From contig JBANSL010000004.1 in the NCBI GenBank assembly GCA_037127255.1, positions 76,193,127 to 76,257,126 on the forward strand: 64,000 nt of DNA, read 5' to 3'. The stretch comes from Persicaria tinctoria (lineage: Eukaryota; Streptophyta; Magnoliopsida; Caryophyllales; Polygonaceae). Both the position numbers and the translations under genes were made by a program. Below the pieces are notes generated by a model. The model was not told the origin of the DNA. It made no database searches and was given only the letters and a program-made list of their open reading frames with translations. The stretch's first letter is position 1; the number at the start of each line of letters is the position of its first letter. Below are positions 22,946-36,580 of this stretch, piece after piece.

Positions 22946-23171
22946 AAGGGCGTAGTAAAATCATGATTAGTTTATTATACAATTAGCAAATATTTTAATA
23001 TAATCTACTAATTTGAAACTCTTAACTTTAATTATACTTCAAAGATATAAAATTTAGTAAAAGATAGAAACATCCTAGTTTATTAAATAATTGTGTGGCG
23101 TAGTTTTATATATGTCTTTTTAATCTTCAAATGTTCATAATTTTTGAAAATAAAACTATACTCCAAATAAT

Positions 23172-25552
<2,381 letters not shown>

Positions 25553-26451
25553 TGTACTTATATGTCGGTCGATCGATCGATCTTCTTCTTCTTCAACCTT
25601 GTTAAATTTGGAGAGAAAATTAAAAGTGATGATGAGAGAGTAAAATAGGGGAATATGAAAGTATATGACGCTATAAGGCTGGACAAAACGACGTCGGACT
25701 GAAAGCAAAGTATAGGCTTTTTCAACAAACAAAACAATTAATACAGTCCATGGCGCACTAGGAACTTAACTGCTTTGACTAAATACCTCAAAAAAATGGA
25801 AAATTAAAAAGTTTTGATTTCGTCGTCCCATTCAAACCATTTACCTCAGTTGATTTATAATTGACGAAAGAACAGCCTTAGTATACAAGTTAATGGATTA
25901 CTTTTTTCATAGTCCATTGGTTTTCAGATTTAATTTATGTGCTAGATTATATATATATATTCATGGGCGCGTGTGCACACAACCTTCGATCCCGAGTCCT
26001 AACGGACTTCAGCACTGATCATTTTGGTTGCTCGAAGTCCATCTATGTGCGGACTAAGTATTACATAGGACTTTGATAGAGTCCGTCTTTTCAATTTGGT
26101 TTTTTACATTCAACACATAAGATGTCAAATTAATTAATGACTATATTGCGAATTCAAATTACTCGAATGTTTAATCAATTGTCGGAGAGAATATATATAT
26201 ACTATAAAATAATAATACATGTATATTATAAGGAATAATTAATGACTCTACAAACGAATGTTTAATTATGATCGAGTGTGATAACAATTTGTTGCGGGGC
26301 CAAGGTGGTGTGAAACGTACTACATTACTCGCATTTGTTCAATACACGGCAAAATGAAAACGATTTTTTTTGGGTGTGAAATTAGTTGCATTTTGTTGAC
26401 TGTTTATTATTAAAAGCCCCACTTTCAAAAACTTTCCAAAGAAATTTGATT
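25553..26451. other. Kinase upstream region
   Basis: No exon for a GUB_WAK ectodomain could be found. The stretch is AT-rich with a TCGATCGATCGATC run near 25570 and no recognised element until the MULE target duplication at 26452. It is the likely promoter region of the minus-strand kinase. Confidence 0.4.
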
Positions 26452-28284
26452 AATCTTTAAGAGATAATTTGGTGAAATATACCTTTTAGAAAATTGCATT
26501 AGGTAATTAGGCCCCACAAAAAAATAATTAGCCGCCCCAGACTCCATCCAAAATAATTTAGCAGGTTGTACCCCTACTGTTCACTATCTCGCTCTCCGTT
26601 TATCTTTCTCCGTCTCTCGCTCTCACTTCCGCTTCCTCTGCGCGCGTCAACCGACCTCTCAGGCTCCCATGGCAGCTCTCTGATCTCCTCCTCCATCTCT
26701 CGGCTTTCGTATGCTCTCTCTTCCTTTTGATTTCGGTTCTCCTAGCCGATCTCCGCTGCCCTGACTTTGTTCGATCTTCGACCTCATCGATGGTGGTTAG
26801 ATCTATTGACATCATCTCTTCTCTATTGTCATCTCCAGACCCTTTCTATGGCAATTGTTGTTGCTTTCATTGATTTTGTTAAGTATAATCTTGTTTTTTT
26901 TATTTATTTCAATTCTGATTGAGTAATTTATCCTAAATTAGGGTTTTGATTGTTCAATTCGATCGTCAATCTGATGTGTTTGAGTTTGTAGCTCTACCAA
27001 ACAAGCTTACTAGATAAATTCCATTTTATCTTATAAGTATTCTGCATGGAATCAGTAGACTAATCCTGCAAATTCGTAAACATATTCCATGAGTTCCGAG
27101 CTGCGTACCACGGTTCCAAATTTCAGATGGACACTTGGATACTAATAAGTTGATAATTGGATAGTTTGGTGGGAGTCTTGATTCATTCTTTAGCTCAGGA
27201 GCAAATATGTTGATTATAGTTCCGTGTTGAAGGAAAGCTTACTTCATTCCAGATAATATAATGTTTAGCTGACATTCAGAAGTTTATCGAATGCCTACTT
27301 TGAGAGGAAAATCTTGATTCATTCTTTTGGTTGTGATGTTGTAGCATTTCTTGTGGCTCACATGACTTTTATTAATACTCGTTGTGTGTTATGATTAACG
27401 GAGTATGGTTCTGTTTGTTTTTCAGCATTCGCACTTTCTTTTCTAATACATGAATACATTTCAACTAAAATTATCCATTTTCATCTTTACCTTTCATCTT
27501 GCACATGATGCTCATTCAAATTACCTTTGTGCATTCAAATTTTGCAGTGTGTGTTCATGTCTTTACTCCACCAATTTAGAGGACCTCCGTTTCAGACAAA
27601 TTTAGAGGACCTACGGTCAGGGAAAGAAGCTCGTACTCTGTTGCAAACTTTTGATGGCCACGTCCTCATATGAATATCATCTCAGCTGCATCGTAACTCA
27701 GTTGTGCCTTGTAGTTTCTCCTGATGCCATTTGCTTTCATCATCATCTTTGTTTTCAGGACGTCTTTCTTCCTGAAAATGGCTTCCATCAAAAAGGAGGA
27801 AAGCGAAATATTTTTCCAAATCAAATGCTGATAGTCTGATACCCTTTGTTCTTGTTGACAGTTCCATGAAAATCCCTAGTCTTCCATCAGTTGAAACTAG
27901 TAGATAGTATACTGATACTTCAAGGTAATATTTCCATTCTCAATTTGAAACTAGTAGTAATTTTGAACCAGATGTGTTCGAGATTAGCTTTTAACCTAAC
28001 TAATTTGGAGTTCTTCCATCAATTGGATTTGATTATGATGCCTAGAAGAATACATATTAATTTGTTGCTGATCAGATTTTGAATTTGAACAATCATGATC
28101 AGAGATCTTGATTTGGTATATGTTTAGCTGGATTATGAAGTATTTATATGTGAATTTGATTTTGTGCCCTAAATACATAGCTAAATCAAGCTTAGGTGGG
28201 GAAAATGAACAATATAGCTGGATTATGAAGTATTTATATGTGAATTTGATTGCTATGGATTAAACTGAGGGGTTCGTCGTAAAC

Positions 28285-28377
28285 AGATTCAGAAGCTCTG
28301 AAAGATGTACCGAGGTATGGCAGGCAAGAGCTCGAAGTAGCCTGTAAAGATTTCAGCAACATAGGATCTTCAATAGA
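28285..28377 (+). pseudogene. Captured fragment of an LRR receptor-like kinase (juxtamembrane)
   Basis: The plus strand reads DSEALKDVPRYGRQELEVAC followed by KDFSNIGSSID. This closely resembles the RQELEVACEDFSNIIGSS segment of Arabidopsis At1g63430-type LRR receptor kinases. Only about 31 residues remain. It runs directly into an unrelated gene fragment at 28378, showing joining of two parents inside the MULE. Confidence 0.7.
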
Positions 28378-28563
28378 CAACACAGTTTCTATCTGTCGCG
28401 CAACTGGAATCATTGTCCGGATGTCACCGGATATAACATCAATGCAACCAAGGCTATTGCTAAGGAGTGTGACATTCTTATTGATGACAGTATAGGCATC
28501 GAAGGCCCTTATTTTTTAGAGAAGAGCATGGCTGAGCTGAATGATCTTATTCCTAAGCTTTAG
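28378..28563 (+). pseudogene. Captured fragment of an autoinhibited Ca2+-ATPase (ACA type)
   Basis: The plus strand reads NTVSICRATGIIVRM and, after a one-base deletion near 28424, TGYNINATKAIAKECDILID then EGPYFLEKSMAELNDLIPKL and a stop. This is the P-domain segment RMVTGDNINTAKAIARECGIL of P2B Ca2+ pumps. The invariant TGDN reads TGYN. It is frameshifted and truncated, so it cannot act as a pump. Confidence 0.8.
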
Positions 28564-29585
28564 GTATTTTCTATAATCCAGATATCATACTCCAGATATT
28601 ATACTTGGATCCCTTTTCAGTCCATTCAGTCTTTTTGTGGTACAAAAAAGTTAGTTTTTGCGCTGATAATTTGCTGTTATGAGTTACTGATTATCTTTGT
28701 GAAGTTGCTGTTTTTTTAACTTATCTGTATTGATTCGCTTTACTTTTTTTTAATGGTTATTGTATTTGTAACTTGTTAGAGTATGTGTTTTCACTTGTTT
28801 GTTTATATATGTGAAACATTTCAGTTTTTTTTTGGAGGAGCTCTACTGCAAATGCACTCAACCGAGATCCAATGTAAGGCACCTCATGGTACTGTAATTT
28901 GCTTCAATAAGTTATGGCGAGAAATCAATTGTCAATTTAATTGCATAGATCAATTTAGTATACTATACATAACTCACAAATGTCATCAACAAACAATGTC
29001 ATCACAAATAATTGAGATCAATAAAGTGTAATCATAAATGTCATCAATGAATAAAAATATAATAAACATGTCACCAAAAGTGATTGCATCAATAAAGTGT
29101 AATCACACACGTGTCATCGGTGAATAAAAGTAGAATCGATGGAAATATATCGATATACAATTGATTAAATTAAAAAAGTGGGCATCAAACGATTTGATAA
29201 AAAAAAACTGACATAAAATAATTACATTAGAAAAATGGGATCAAAACACTACTTTGAAAATGTTGCATCACGTTAAAGAAAAAAATGTCATCAAAACACT
29301 ACTTTGAAAAAATATGGCATCACGGTAAAAAAATATCATAAAAAAATTAACATAAAAAGTGTCATCAGTAGTCAACAGTAAAAAAAATGGCATCAATTGT
29401 CAAGGTATCATCATATTAAACAAAAAATGTCATCAAGGTTTGAAAAAAATATCATTAAAAAGTGTTATCCAATCATTTTATTAGAAAAGTGGCATCAAAG
29501 TAAAATTAAAATATAATAAAATTTTGGCATAAAAACAGTAAAATATGGCATCACAAAAAATGGCATAAAAAAAATCCAAATGGGT

Positions 29586-29632
29586 TGGTCAACATTGACC
29601 GGTCAAACCGTTGACCATTGACCATTGACCAT
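29586..29632. promoter_or_regulatory. TTGACC (W-box-like) cluster in the first MULE
   Basis: GGTCAA/TTGACC occurs repeatedly on both strands within about 45 bp. TTGACC satisfies the WRKY W-box core TTGACY. Function is untested. Related clusters lie at 42785-42890, 49713-49748 and 50223-50275. Confidence 0.4.
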
Positions 29633-29742
29633 TATATCTTATTTGGGGAAGGGTCTATCCCACCTAATTTATTTTTTAAGAGGTCTAAGTAGCTAATTAC
29701 ATTTTCATATAGGTCTAAGTACCAAAATCACCCAATCTTTAA

Positions 29743-30958
29743 ATATGATATTTATCTCTATGTACATGTTTATCACAAGTTTTGCAAATTCTAGCTAACC
29801 CCCAAAAAAAACGTTTAGCAAATGTGCGCAAAAGCAAAATACATTAACATATAGTTCATGTGACATATTTTGCGAACTGTTTGTAATTAAAATTAGTTTA
29901 TAAGGGCACGTGATGATAATTAAGGTGTTTGTTAACATAGAGATAGATTACTAAAAATAAAAGTATTGTTATTTACATGATGAAAATCATTTATATAGAT
30001 AAAATTTACACAAAATGATATACTTTTTCTAGAAGGAAAACATTTATAATTATTAATTAAATCAAATAATATATTTTCGAGAGAATTGAAGATGAGAGAG
30101 TGACACATATAAATATTTTAATTGAACATAAATAGTAATATGAATTTTCATCCTATGCCCTTGGGGCATAGAATAACAGGCTTAATTGGAAAAAATTCCT
30201 TAAATTTATATTTTTTTTTAGACATTTTTAATATTGATTTTCAATAATAATCAATACTATAGATACAAGGATACATATTTATGGCATGAAATTGATCGAT
30301 ATTCTTACTTTCTTTTAGTACAGATAGATAATAAAATAATATAGATATATAGTAATAAAGATTATATAGATAGATATAGATAATTTTATTATGTTTTTAA
30401 TGATAAAATAATTATAATAAAAAATTACATAATAATTGGGAGATCAGAGCTTTCTGCTTTATTAATTATATATATAAAGCATTGATGGTTATATAAGATC
30501 GGATTTAATCCAACTTCTTAAAGAAAATTAAGTTTAAACCATTGTATAAATGGTTCTTCCTAGTTAAATACATCAGTTGGAATCTTGCAATTTAATTGAT
30601 AGTGTAAAAATATCTATTTTTAATTTTTTATACTTGGCTAAGTTTTAGACTTTTCCTTATACAAGGTAAGCTAGGCTGTGCTATCCAAGACTTCTGACAT
30701 TTGGTTGCTAGTACATCTCATTTTCTTCTAGTCATGGCATTTCGACATATACAAATGCCACACTATGCCGGAATGAATCTCAGCCGACAGACTTACATCG
30801 TCGCCTGAAAGGGGTTTTCATCGCTGGATTATTCTGGCGACGGAATTCCATCGCCTGAACTGTCATCGTCTTGGCTTCGTCCCTAGAGTCTTCCGGCGAC
30901 GAACATTATAACTTTCGTCGCCCGTACATATTTAGGCGACCATAAAAAATGTTCGTCG
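29743..30958. other. AT-rich spacer
   Basis: Very AT-rich DNA without a convincing ORF. The last 200 bp (30755-30958) contain repeated TCGTCGCC/GGCGAC words that look like subterminal repeats of a DNA transposon interrupted by the LINE at 30969, but its ends were not located. Confidence 0.4.
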
Positions 30959-30968
30959 CCAGATAATT

Positions 30969-31801
30969 TTTTTTTTTTTTTATTTTTTTTTTTTTTGAGA
31001 GCAAGCCAGTGATTCATATCATTTCTTGTGAAATAATCGAAACAATGTTGTTCGGAATCGATTGCAAAGAAAAGAAAAGCGAATTGCAAATTGGTCTTAT
31101 AGCTGCAAATTCATGCGCAGCTCTATTACTATCCCTCCTAACATGAGACCACCCGACCGATGCAAATGAGCATGCTAACGCCAATATCTCCGCGAGTACC
31201 TTGTATAGATCCCCTCTTCCCTCTTCCCTCCGCTGCAGTTTGAAAATGAGAGCTTGGCAATCCGATTCCAGCGTTACATGTTGAGCCCCTCTCTCCCGAG
31301 CCAACTGCACAGCCCATAGGATACTCTCAGCTTCCGCTAGCTCCACCTCTCCTGTCATCTGGATTTCCTTCTGTCCTGCAAACAAAATCTCTCCTCGATG
31401 ATTCCTACAGATCACCCCCACAGCCGGCAGGCCCGCGCTCGGAATACTGGCATCGCAATTAATCTTCAATTTCCCCTCAAGTGGTTTCAGCCATCCGATC
31501 CTTGACCTGTTTTGTTGACCGACGCTCATCGACACTCTAGTGACATCTGTATACTTCTGAAACTCAGTCATCACAGCCTCCGCCTCCCTTATAATTTCGC
31601 TCGGGTGCTGCTGCGCCCCTTCGAAAATCCGTTTGTTTCTAGCTGTCCAAACAAACCAGCAGATCGTCGCCCACTTTTGCTTGTCGTTCTGAGATCCCCT
31701 GGTAAGAACCGTTGCCACAACCTCCCAAACGGACAAACCAGTCAGCCAATACCTCTCCAATGCCGGCGCCAGTTTCCACACCTTCCTCGCCACCCTACAC
31801 T
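30969..31801 (-). mobile_element. 5'-truncated L1-type LINE (RNase H end)
   Basis: The poly(A) tail is seen as T runs at 30967-30996. A perfect 10-bp duplication CCAGATAATT lies at 30959-30968 and 31802-31811. Only about 830 bp from the 3' end inserted. Confidence 0.92.
31014..31801 (-). pseudogene. LINE RNase H domain, open to the natural stop
   Basis: The open frame covers the end of the zinc region/linker (WATICWFVWTARNKRIFEG) and a whole RNase H fold. The motifs are LKINCDASIPSAGLPAVGVI, VELAEAESILWAVQLARERG, VTLESDCQAL and RRDSNRAAHEFAA. The frame is undamaged apart from 5' truncation, so the insertion is fairly young. No promoter or own start is expected. Confidence 0.88.
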
Positions 31802-31811
31802 CCAGATAATT

Positions 31812-32588
31812 ATGTCAAAGCCGAAGGCATTATAACATATCTTGAGAGGCATTATACACTGTATTTGTTGACCGTGGGGTGGGAGTACTACTCCTCGCTC
31901 TTGTCCAGTGACGGATCCTGAAGCCTGAGGGGATGAAAAATTGATCTCTATTTTTTTTTTCAAACAAACCATCGACATTTGAAGTTTTCAGGTTTACTTA
32001 TAGTATTAATTTCCAAAGTTTAATAAAGGAAAAATGGACAAAAATAATACCAAGTATCAACTTTTGGCCAAAAATAATACGAACTTTGAAATTGACCATT
32101 TTATATAAGAACTATCGCCTTATTAACCGAAAATAATACATATGTGTATTCCGATGAACTTTCCGACCAAATACGTCACGTGGACGCCGGAAAACACACA
32201 TGACATAAATTTTTGTCACATCACCAAACTTGTAAGTTATGCCATGTCATAAATTTATTTTTCATTTTTTTTAAAAAAGAAAAATTAAACAAATAGGCAA
32301 ATAGCTACAGTACCTTTCGAAACAATGGAAGAGAGATAAACAGAGGGGTACCGTAGCTATTTGCCTATTTGTTAAGGCATTATTTTTCATTCTTCTCGAT
32401 CGAACGTCTGGGCACTTGTCATAGGTGCATCTGTTTCTGAGAGGATTCAAGTCAAGGTGAAGATTTGTTAATGTGCCTTGATGTAGTCTGATCGATCATC
32501 CAAGAATTGCCTTAACACCCATTAGTATCAAAATTGCAGATTGTTCGTGGTTCGTTCTATTTATTCGTGGATCCGTGTAGGTGGTGTG
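31812..32588. other. Spacer with a 27-bp hairpin
   Basis: No gene was recognised. It contains an AAAAATAATAC-rich stretch (32040-32160) and the inverted repeat at 32289-32373. Homology to the second F-box copy begins near 32590. Confidence 0.4.
32289..32373. repeat. 27-bp inverted repeat, 31-nt loop
   Basis: The arms at 32289-32315 and 32347-32373 pair over 27 positions with one mismatch (CAAATAGGCAAATAGCTACA against its inverted partner). The outline suits a small-RNA-like hairpin or a tiny foldback element. There is no evidence of transcription. Confidence 0.6.
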
Positions 32589-32589
32589 T

Positions 32590-34055
32590 GGTCAAAGAGT
32601 GCCAGAGTTAAGTGTGTAATTTTCCACAAATTAAACCCATAATTTAAGATATGATCCACAAAAAATCTTCTATCCTAACTAACTTATAGATAATCATCTA
32701 TTTTATGCCAATTGTAAATTAATCAATACCAAACAAAAACCCTAACTCTGTTTTCTCTATTTCATTGATCGATCGATCGAGAGAGATGATGGCCTGTTCA
32801 AGGAATCGCTCAAACAATCCGATCGATATCATCCCTGGATTTGGATTTGGATTTGGATTTGGATTTGGATTTGGATTTGGATTTGGATTTGTGGGCGGAG
32901 ATCCTAAAGAGATTACCGGCCGGAAAAAGCCTATATCGGCTGAGATCCTCCTGGTTCATCACCCACCACCACTCCTTCACCGCTCACCGCCGCCGCCGTT
33001 CCCACAGCAATAACACCTATTTCCTCAATATCCACCGCCCGGACCGCACCTATTCCTTGTATAGCACTACTCCCGGGGGGGAGCGGGACCCACCATTCTC
33101 TGCTACCTCCCGACCTTTGGCGCTTCCTAATTTAGAACCAGGCCCTAGTAGGGCTGACGTCATCACTGTCTCCCATGGCCTGGTCTGCTTGTCCCTTGGT
33201 ATAAAGGGTGTGGGACCCACTATTCTTTGGAACCCCACAATAGGCAAGTACCTCGAGATCTCTACCGAGGATCACCCACCGCACTGGCAGCCTGTTGTAG
33301 GTTTTGGTTTCGACCGTCGCAACGATGACTTCAAGGTGGTGCGAGGTTCGTCCTCCGACCCCTGTGGCTGTCCGATGTTCGACGTCTTCTCCACCCGGAG
33401 AAGAGGTCCCTGGAGGCCCGTGAAATCCAAGTCATGTACTGTTAATGGAAGGCATTTTTCACTGAGCGTTTGTTGTTACCGCGGTATCTCTAAGGGCGCC
33501 AACATCTACTGGTTGATAACTAGATGCATTCCTCAAGGACGTGATACTGGCTACGGCTACACCTACACCGATTCGAAAGGCCGTCCCTGCGAGAGAGCGT
33601 TGTTGGTGTTCGACTGTGAGCGCGAGGAGTTTGAAGCACGGGACCTACCGCGAGAAATCATCGAGCACGGTAAATGGCATGGTGGCTCGAGATTATGGCT
33701 TTTCGTTTCGAATACTAGCGGGATGCTATCGATCTTGACACTAACAAGATCGCCTAAAGAGGGCGAGGAGTTGGAGGAGTGGGTGATGGACGACGAATGT
33801 GGCTCGTGGACAATGCGGACAATGAGAGACTTACGGGATGTTGTTGAGATTCAGGAAACTGTTGTTGTAATTAACTTACAAGTTGTAAGGCAATCCGACA
33901 TGTCGCTTAACCTCACAACATCATATCCCACGCCGTTCGACGATGGATTGAGCAAGAAGAGATCATCGGCACCCCATCTGTGGAATGGCTTCGTTTTCGA
34001 ACCAAGCTTGTATCTTATGGATGCAAACACCCACCTCTCGCCTTCGCCATATACA
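32590..34055 (+). repeat. Direct segmental duplication, copy 1
   Basis: About 1.45 kb including 200 bp upstream of the ATG (TGTGTAATTTTCCACAAATT, CTTCTATCCTAAC, CCCTAACTCT) matches 39200-40632 in the same orientation, 6.6 kb away. Shared non-coding upstream sequence shows DNA-level duplication rather than retroposition. Confidence 0.88.
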
Positions 34056-34061
34056 AGCTAG
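32789..34061 (+). pseudogene. F-box and F-box-associated protein, copy 1 (N-terminal frameshift)
   Basis: A long open frame to 34061 encodes an F-box start (LDLWAEILKRLPAGKSLYRL) and an F-box-associated domain (ITVSHGLVCLSLG, GPTILWNPTIGKYLEIS, VVGFGFDRRNDDFKVVRG, GRPCERALLVFDCEREEFEA). Such proteins are SCF ubiquitin-ligase substrate adaptors. The ATG (32786 or 32789, MACSRNRSNNPI) is out of frame with it: copy 1 has a 4-bp insertion (CGAT) near 32822 relative to copy 2. A 33-bp in-frame deletion removes the end of the F-box (residues matching LRCVCKSWNSLIS). The GATTTG run is expanded to about nine units. Without initiation at a non-AUG codon the product would be a short Gly-Phe-rich peptide ending at 33013. 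Probably a recent pseudogene. Confidence 0.8.
32837..32890. repeat. GGATTT hexanucleotide repeat in the F-box coding region
   Basis: Nine tandem hexamers encode Leu-Asp in the F-box frame or Gly-Phe in the ATG frame. Copy 2 has only about three units at 39438-39455, so the tract expanded after duplication or shrank in copy 2. Confidence 0.9.
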
Positions 34062-36094
34062 TGTGGATATATCTTATGGATGATCGAATTTGAAGATGGC
34101 CGGGGAAGTCTATATATATTATTCATAAATCAAGTGCAAAGGACGTTTATAGTTTTTTTAGTTTAGTTTAGTTTTTTAAACTTTATAGTTAACTCTACCA
34201 ACCAAGTGAAGTTTTGTTTCTTGATTTTGTTAAATATAAAGCGGTCATTCGGGTGTGCGATGGATTTCTTTCCTTTTCAAAATAAAGGAAGTTAAACTCG
34301 TGTAAAATGAACTTTTTTTTTTTAATGTTTGTTTCACCTCCTCAAAGGAAAGAAAGTGTTTCGGACCTCAAACAGATCGGCCCATTTTGTTACCCCTCCT
34401 TTTTGTGGGTGTTCATTTCTCAGATTACGCCCCCAACATTGTCGTTCCTCGTCAACAGGGATCACCAAAAGTTACACTCGTCGATCGCACCTTCGTTCCC
34501 TCCGATCTCTGTCTCTATGCCGAGTTTTCTGTTTTGATTCCTACTGTCTTCCCTACCTGGCGTTCCACCGATCGCGAAAATGCGAAGTTAGGGTTCAGTA
34601 ATTTGACTCACCGAGAGAGATTCGCTCCGCATTTTCGCGATCGGTGGATTTCTATCTTCGGTTCAATTTCCTTGTGCTTTTCCTTTGTGTTGCGTGGATT
34701 CCGTGGATCTATCTTATAGATTATCCATCTTCGATTGAAGCTAGTGTGGTAGTCAAATTGGGGGAAACTTTGGTTTGATTCTTCCTCTTTACTGTGATTT
34801 AAGATTTCGAAGGTTTTCTCACTTTGAGGGGATCTGAAGGTTTTCTCGACCTTCAACAATAACATTACTTCTCTTTTCTGAGCAATTTAAGGCATTTGGC
34901 TGATTTTTCAATGCTAAATTTCCAACTTAGAAGGGCTTTTTTTTCCTGTAATAAATTCCCTTGTATGCTGGTTGAGAGATATGTGGTCTGCATTTGATAA
35001 ATGTCTAGTGCAGTGGTTTTTTGGCTCTACAACCTATATGGTCGGCATTTGATAGAGGTACCCTTGAACCACCCTTAGGCATGAATGTTGATATGAGAAG
35101 CCGGATACTAAATAAGCTCATTAACTGGTTTCTTAGCGTAAGCATTTATAGTAGCATATGTTCTGTATCAAACAAATTACTGTCAGACCCATTATGGTTA
35201 TCTTCTATATCAGTTGTAGTTACAAGCACAACCTTCTCTTGATTGCTAAAATTATTGTCATAAAGTTATTACTTGTTGGGTCATTGTTGCTAGTTTTCTT
35301 GAACTGGCATGGAATATAGGGACAGGAGATAGGCAGTTTGTTTTAGAATGCAGAACAACCAGAGCTATTTGGAAACCGGCAACAAAAAATCCTTGCATGC
35401 TCTCAATAGTTCTGTGCAAAATTAACATTGTTTTTTTTTTCTTATTTTTAATTAGGTTTTTACAAATATATAGATCGAATTGAAACTGAGATCGATATTG
35501 ATACTATACACACACGTCGTATGTGAATATATCTACTAATATATATGTACTGATTTGTTACTTTTTTAGGTCCTTTATGTTGCCCATTGAGATAGAAAAG
35601 CGTGTATATGTTTTTGTACGTGCGTATGTTAGCTACTATAAAGCATGTGTTTGTTTAAATAATACACGTACTTTTGGATCCCTTTTTATTTCAGAGACGT
35701 AATGGATCATTGACTAGGACTAAACAATTACAACTACTTCATGTGATTTTTTTGTCATAGTTAGGGTGTTGATGGTGATGTATCAGATGGGCTCCTATAT
35801 AATTTTAATTTTTTACATGTAGTTTGAAATTTTCTCATGCTCTAGATGGTGTTTAATTGCCGGTGTTTAATTACTGCTGTTTAATTACTCACGTTTCAAC
35901 TGAATTATGAAGAATTGGTTTTCATTAGCTATAGGAACTTTGATTTTGAGGTAAGGGGTGGTAGATTGTCTGGTGTTAGATCAAGAATTAGACGATTTTG
36001 ACAGCACACAACACATGGGTTTAAGTTGACAGTATTGTTTACGATTAGAATTTTATGGAGTTATGCCAACACATGTTTCCTATATGTTCTCCAG
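34062..36094. other. F-box 3' region and degenerate gene-derived DNA
   Basis: The first 200 bp is the F-box 3' UTR. From about 34310 the sequence has a gene-5'-end look (GC-richer, CT-rich at 34430-34600) with a strong hairpin (34565-34647). Beyond 34900 it is AT-rich with no recognised domain. It probably belongs to the same relic as the phosphorylase fragments downstream. Confidence 0.35.
34565..34647. repeat. Perfect 20-bp inverted repeat (CCACCGATCGCGAAAATGCG)
   Basis: The arms at 34565-34584 and 34628-34647 are perfectly complementary with a 43-nt loop. They lie in the GC-richer block after the F-box gene. No known element type is recognised. Confidence 0.75.
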
Positions 36095-36580
36095 AAATTC
36101 AGTCCTTGGGAACTTGTCAGGCATGATGTGGTATTTCCAGTTCAATCCTTTGGTCATGTTCAGGTCAATCCTGATGGATCGCAAGTCACTGATTTTTCTG
36201 CCCTTGATCTCATCTGTTTGATTCATTGTGTAATGTCCATCTGTTATTATATCACCATATGTGTCAAGGATGGATTCTCTGATCGTCTAGGATTTGTAAT
36301 CCTTCTTCACATGGATGTATTGATATTCAAGTGTTATTGATGTCTTGAAATTGTGTTTCAGACAGACAGGGGTTGGTGGAGAGGTCATACAGGCTCAGCA
36401 GGTATCACACATGGTCTTATTATTTGGATTTGATTATGTGAAATATTCCACCCATAGAAATTATTTTCACGGTGAAAATTGCACATAATTTTGTTTATGC
36501 TGATTTTGCAGATTTGCGCTGTTCTCTATCCAGGAGATGCTACAGAAAATGGAAAGCATTTATGTTTGAAGGACAGAAGA
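36095..36580 (+). pseudogene. Alpha-glucan phosphorylase relic, three exon pieces
   Basis: Three pieces keep splice-like AG acceptors and appear in the right order. Piece 1, 36095-36180, reads KFSPWELVRHDVVFPVQSFG then HVQVNPDGS. Piece 2, 36362-36401, reads GVGGEVIQAQQ. Piece 3, 36512-36580, reads ICAVLYPGDATENGKHLCLK. These match starch/glucan phosphorylase (family GT35) segments PWEIVRHDVVFPV, VGGEV and QQICAVLYPGDATENGK. Sequence between VGGEV and AQQ has been lost, and no catalytic C-terminal domain follows. It is a captured or decayed fragment, not an enzyme. Confidence 0.82.

Larger units (their letters stand above)
26461..29733. mobile_element. Pack-MULE-like element carrying host gene fragments
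   Basis: The 9-bp duplication AATCTTTAA flanks it at 26452-26460 and 29734-29742, as for Mutator-like elements. The ends are degenerate inverted repeats (GAGATAATTTGGTGAAATA versus inverted GGGTGATTTTGGTACTTAG). The interior holds a GC-rich 5'-gene-like block (26575-26830), LRR-RLK and Ca2+-ATPase fragments, GTCATCAA/GGCATCAA-type repeats (28980-29590), and a TTGACC cluster (29586-29632). No MURA transposase is present. Confidence 0.78.

Noticed and set aside
32765..33013. Gly-Phe-rich plus-strand frame as a separate gene
   Set aside because: It is the shifted frame of the F-box copy 1 start, produced by the 4-bp insertion and the hexamer repeat.
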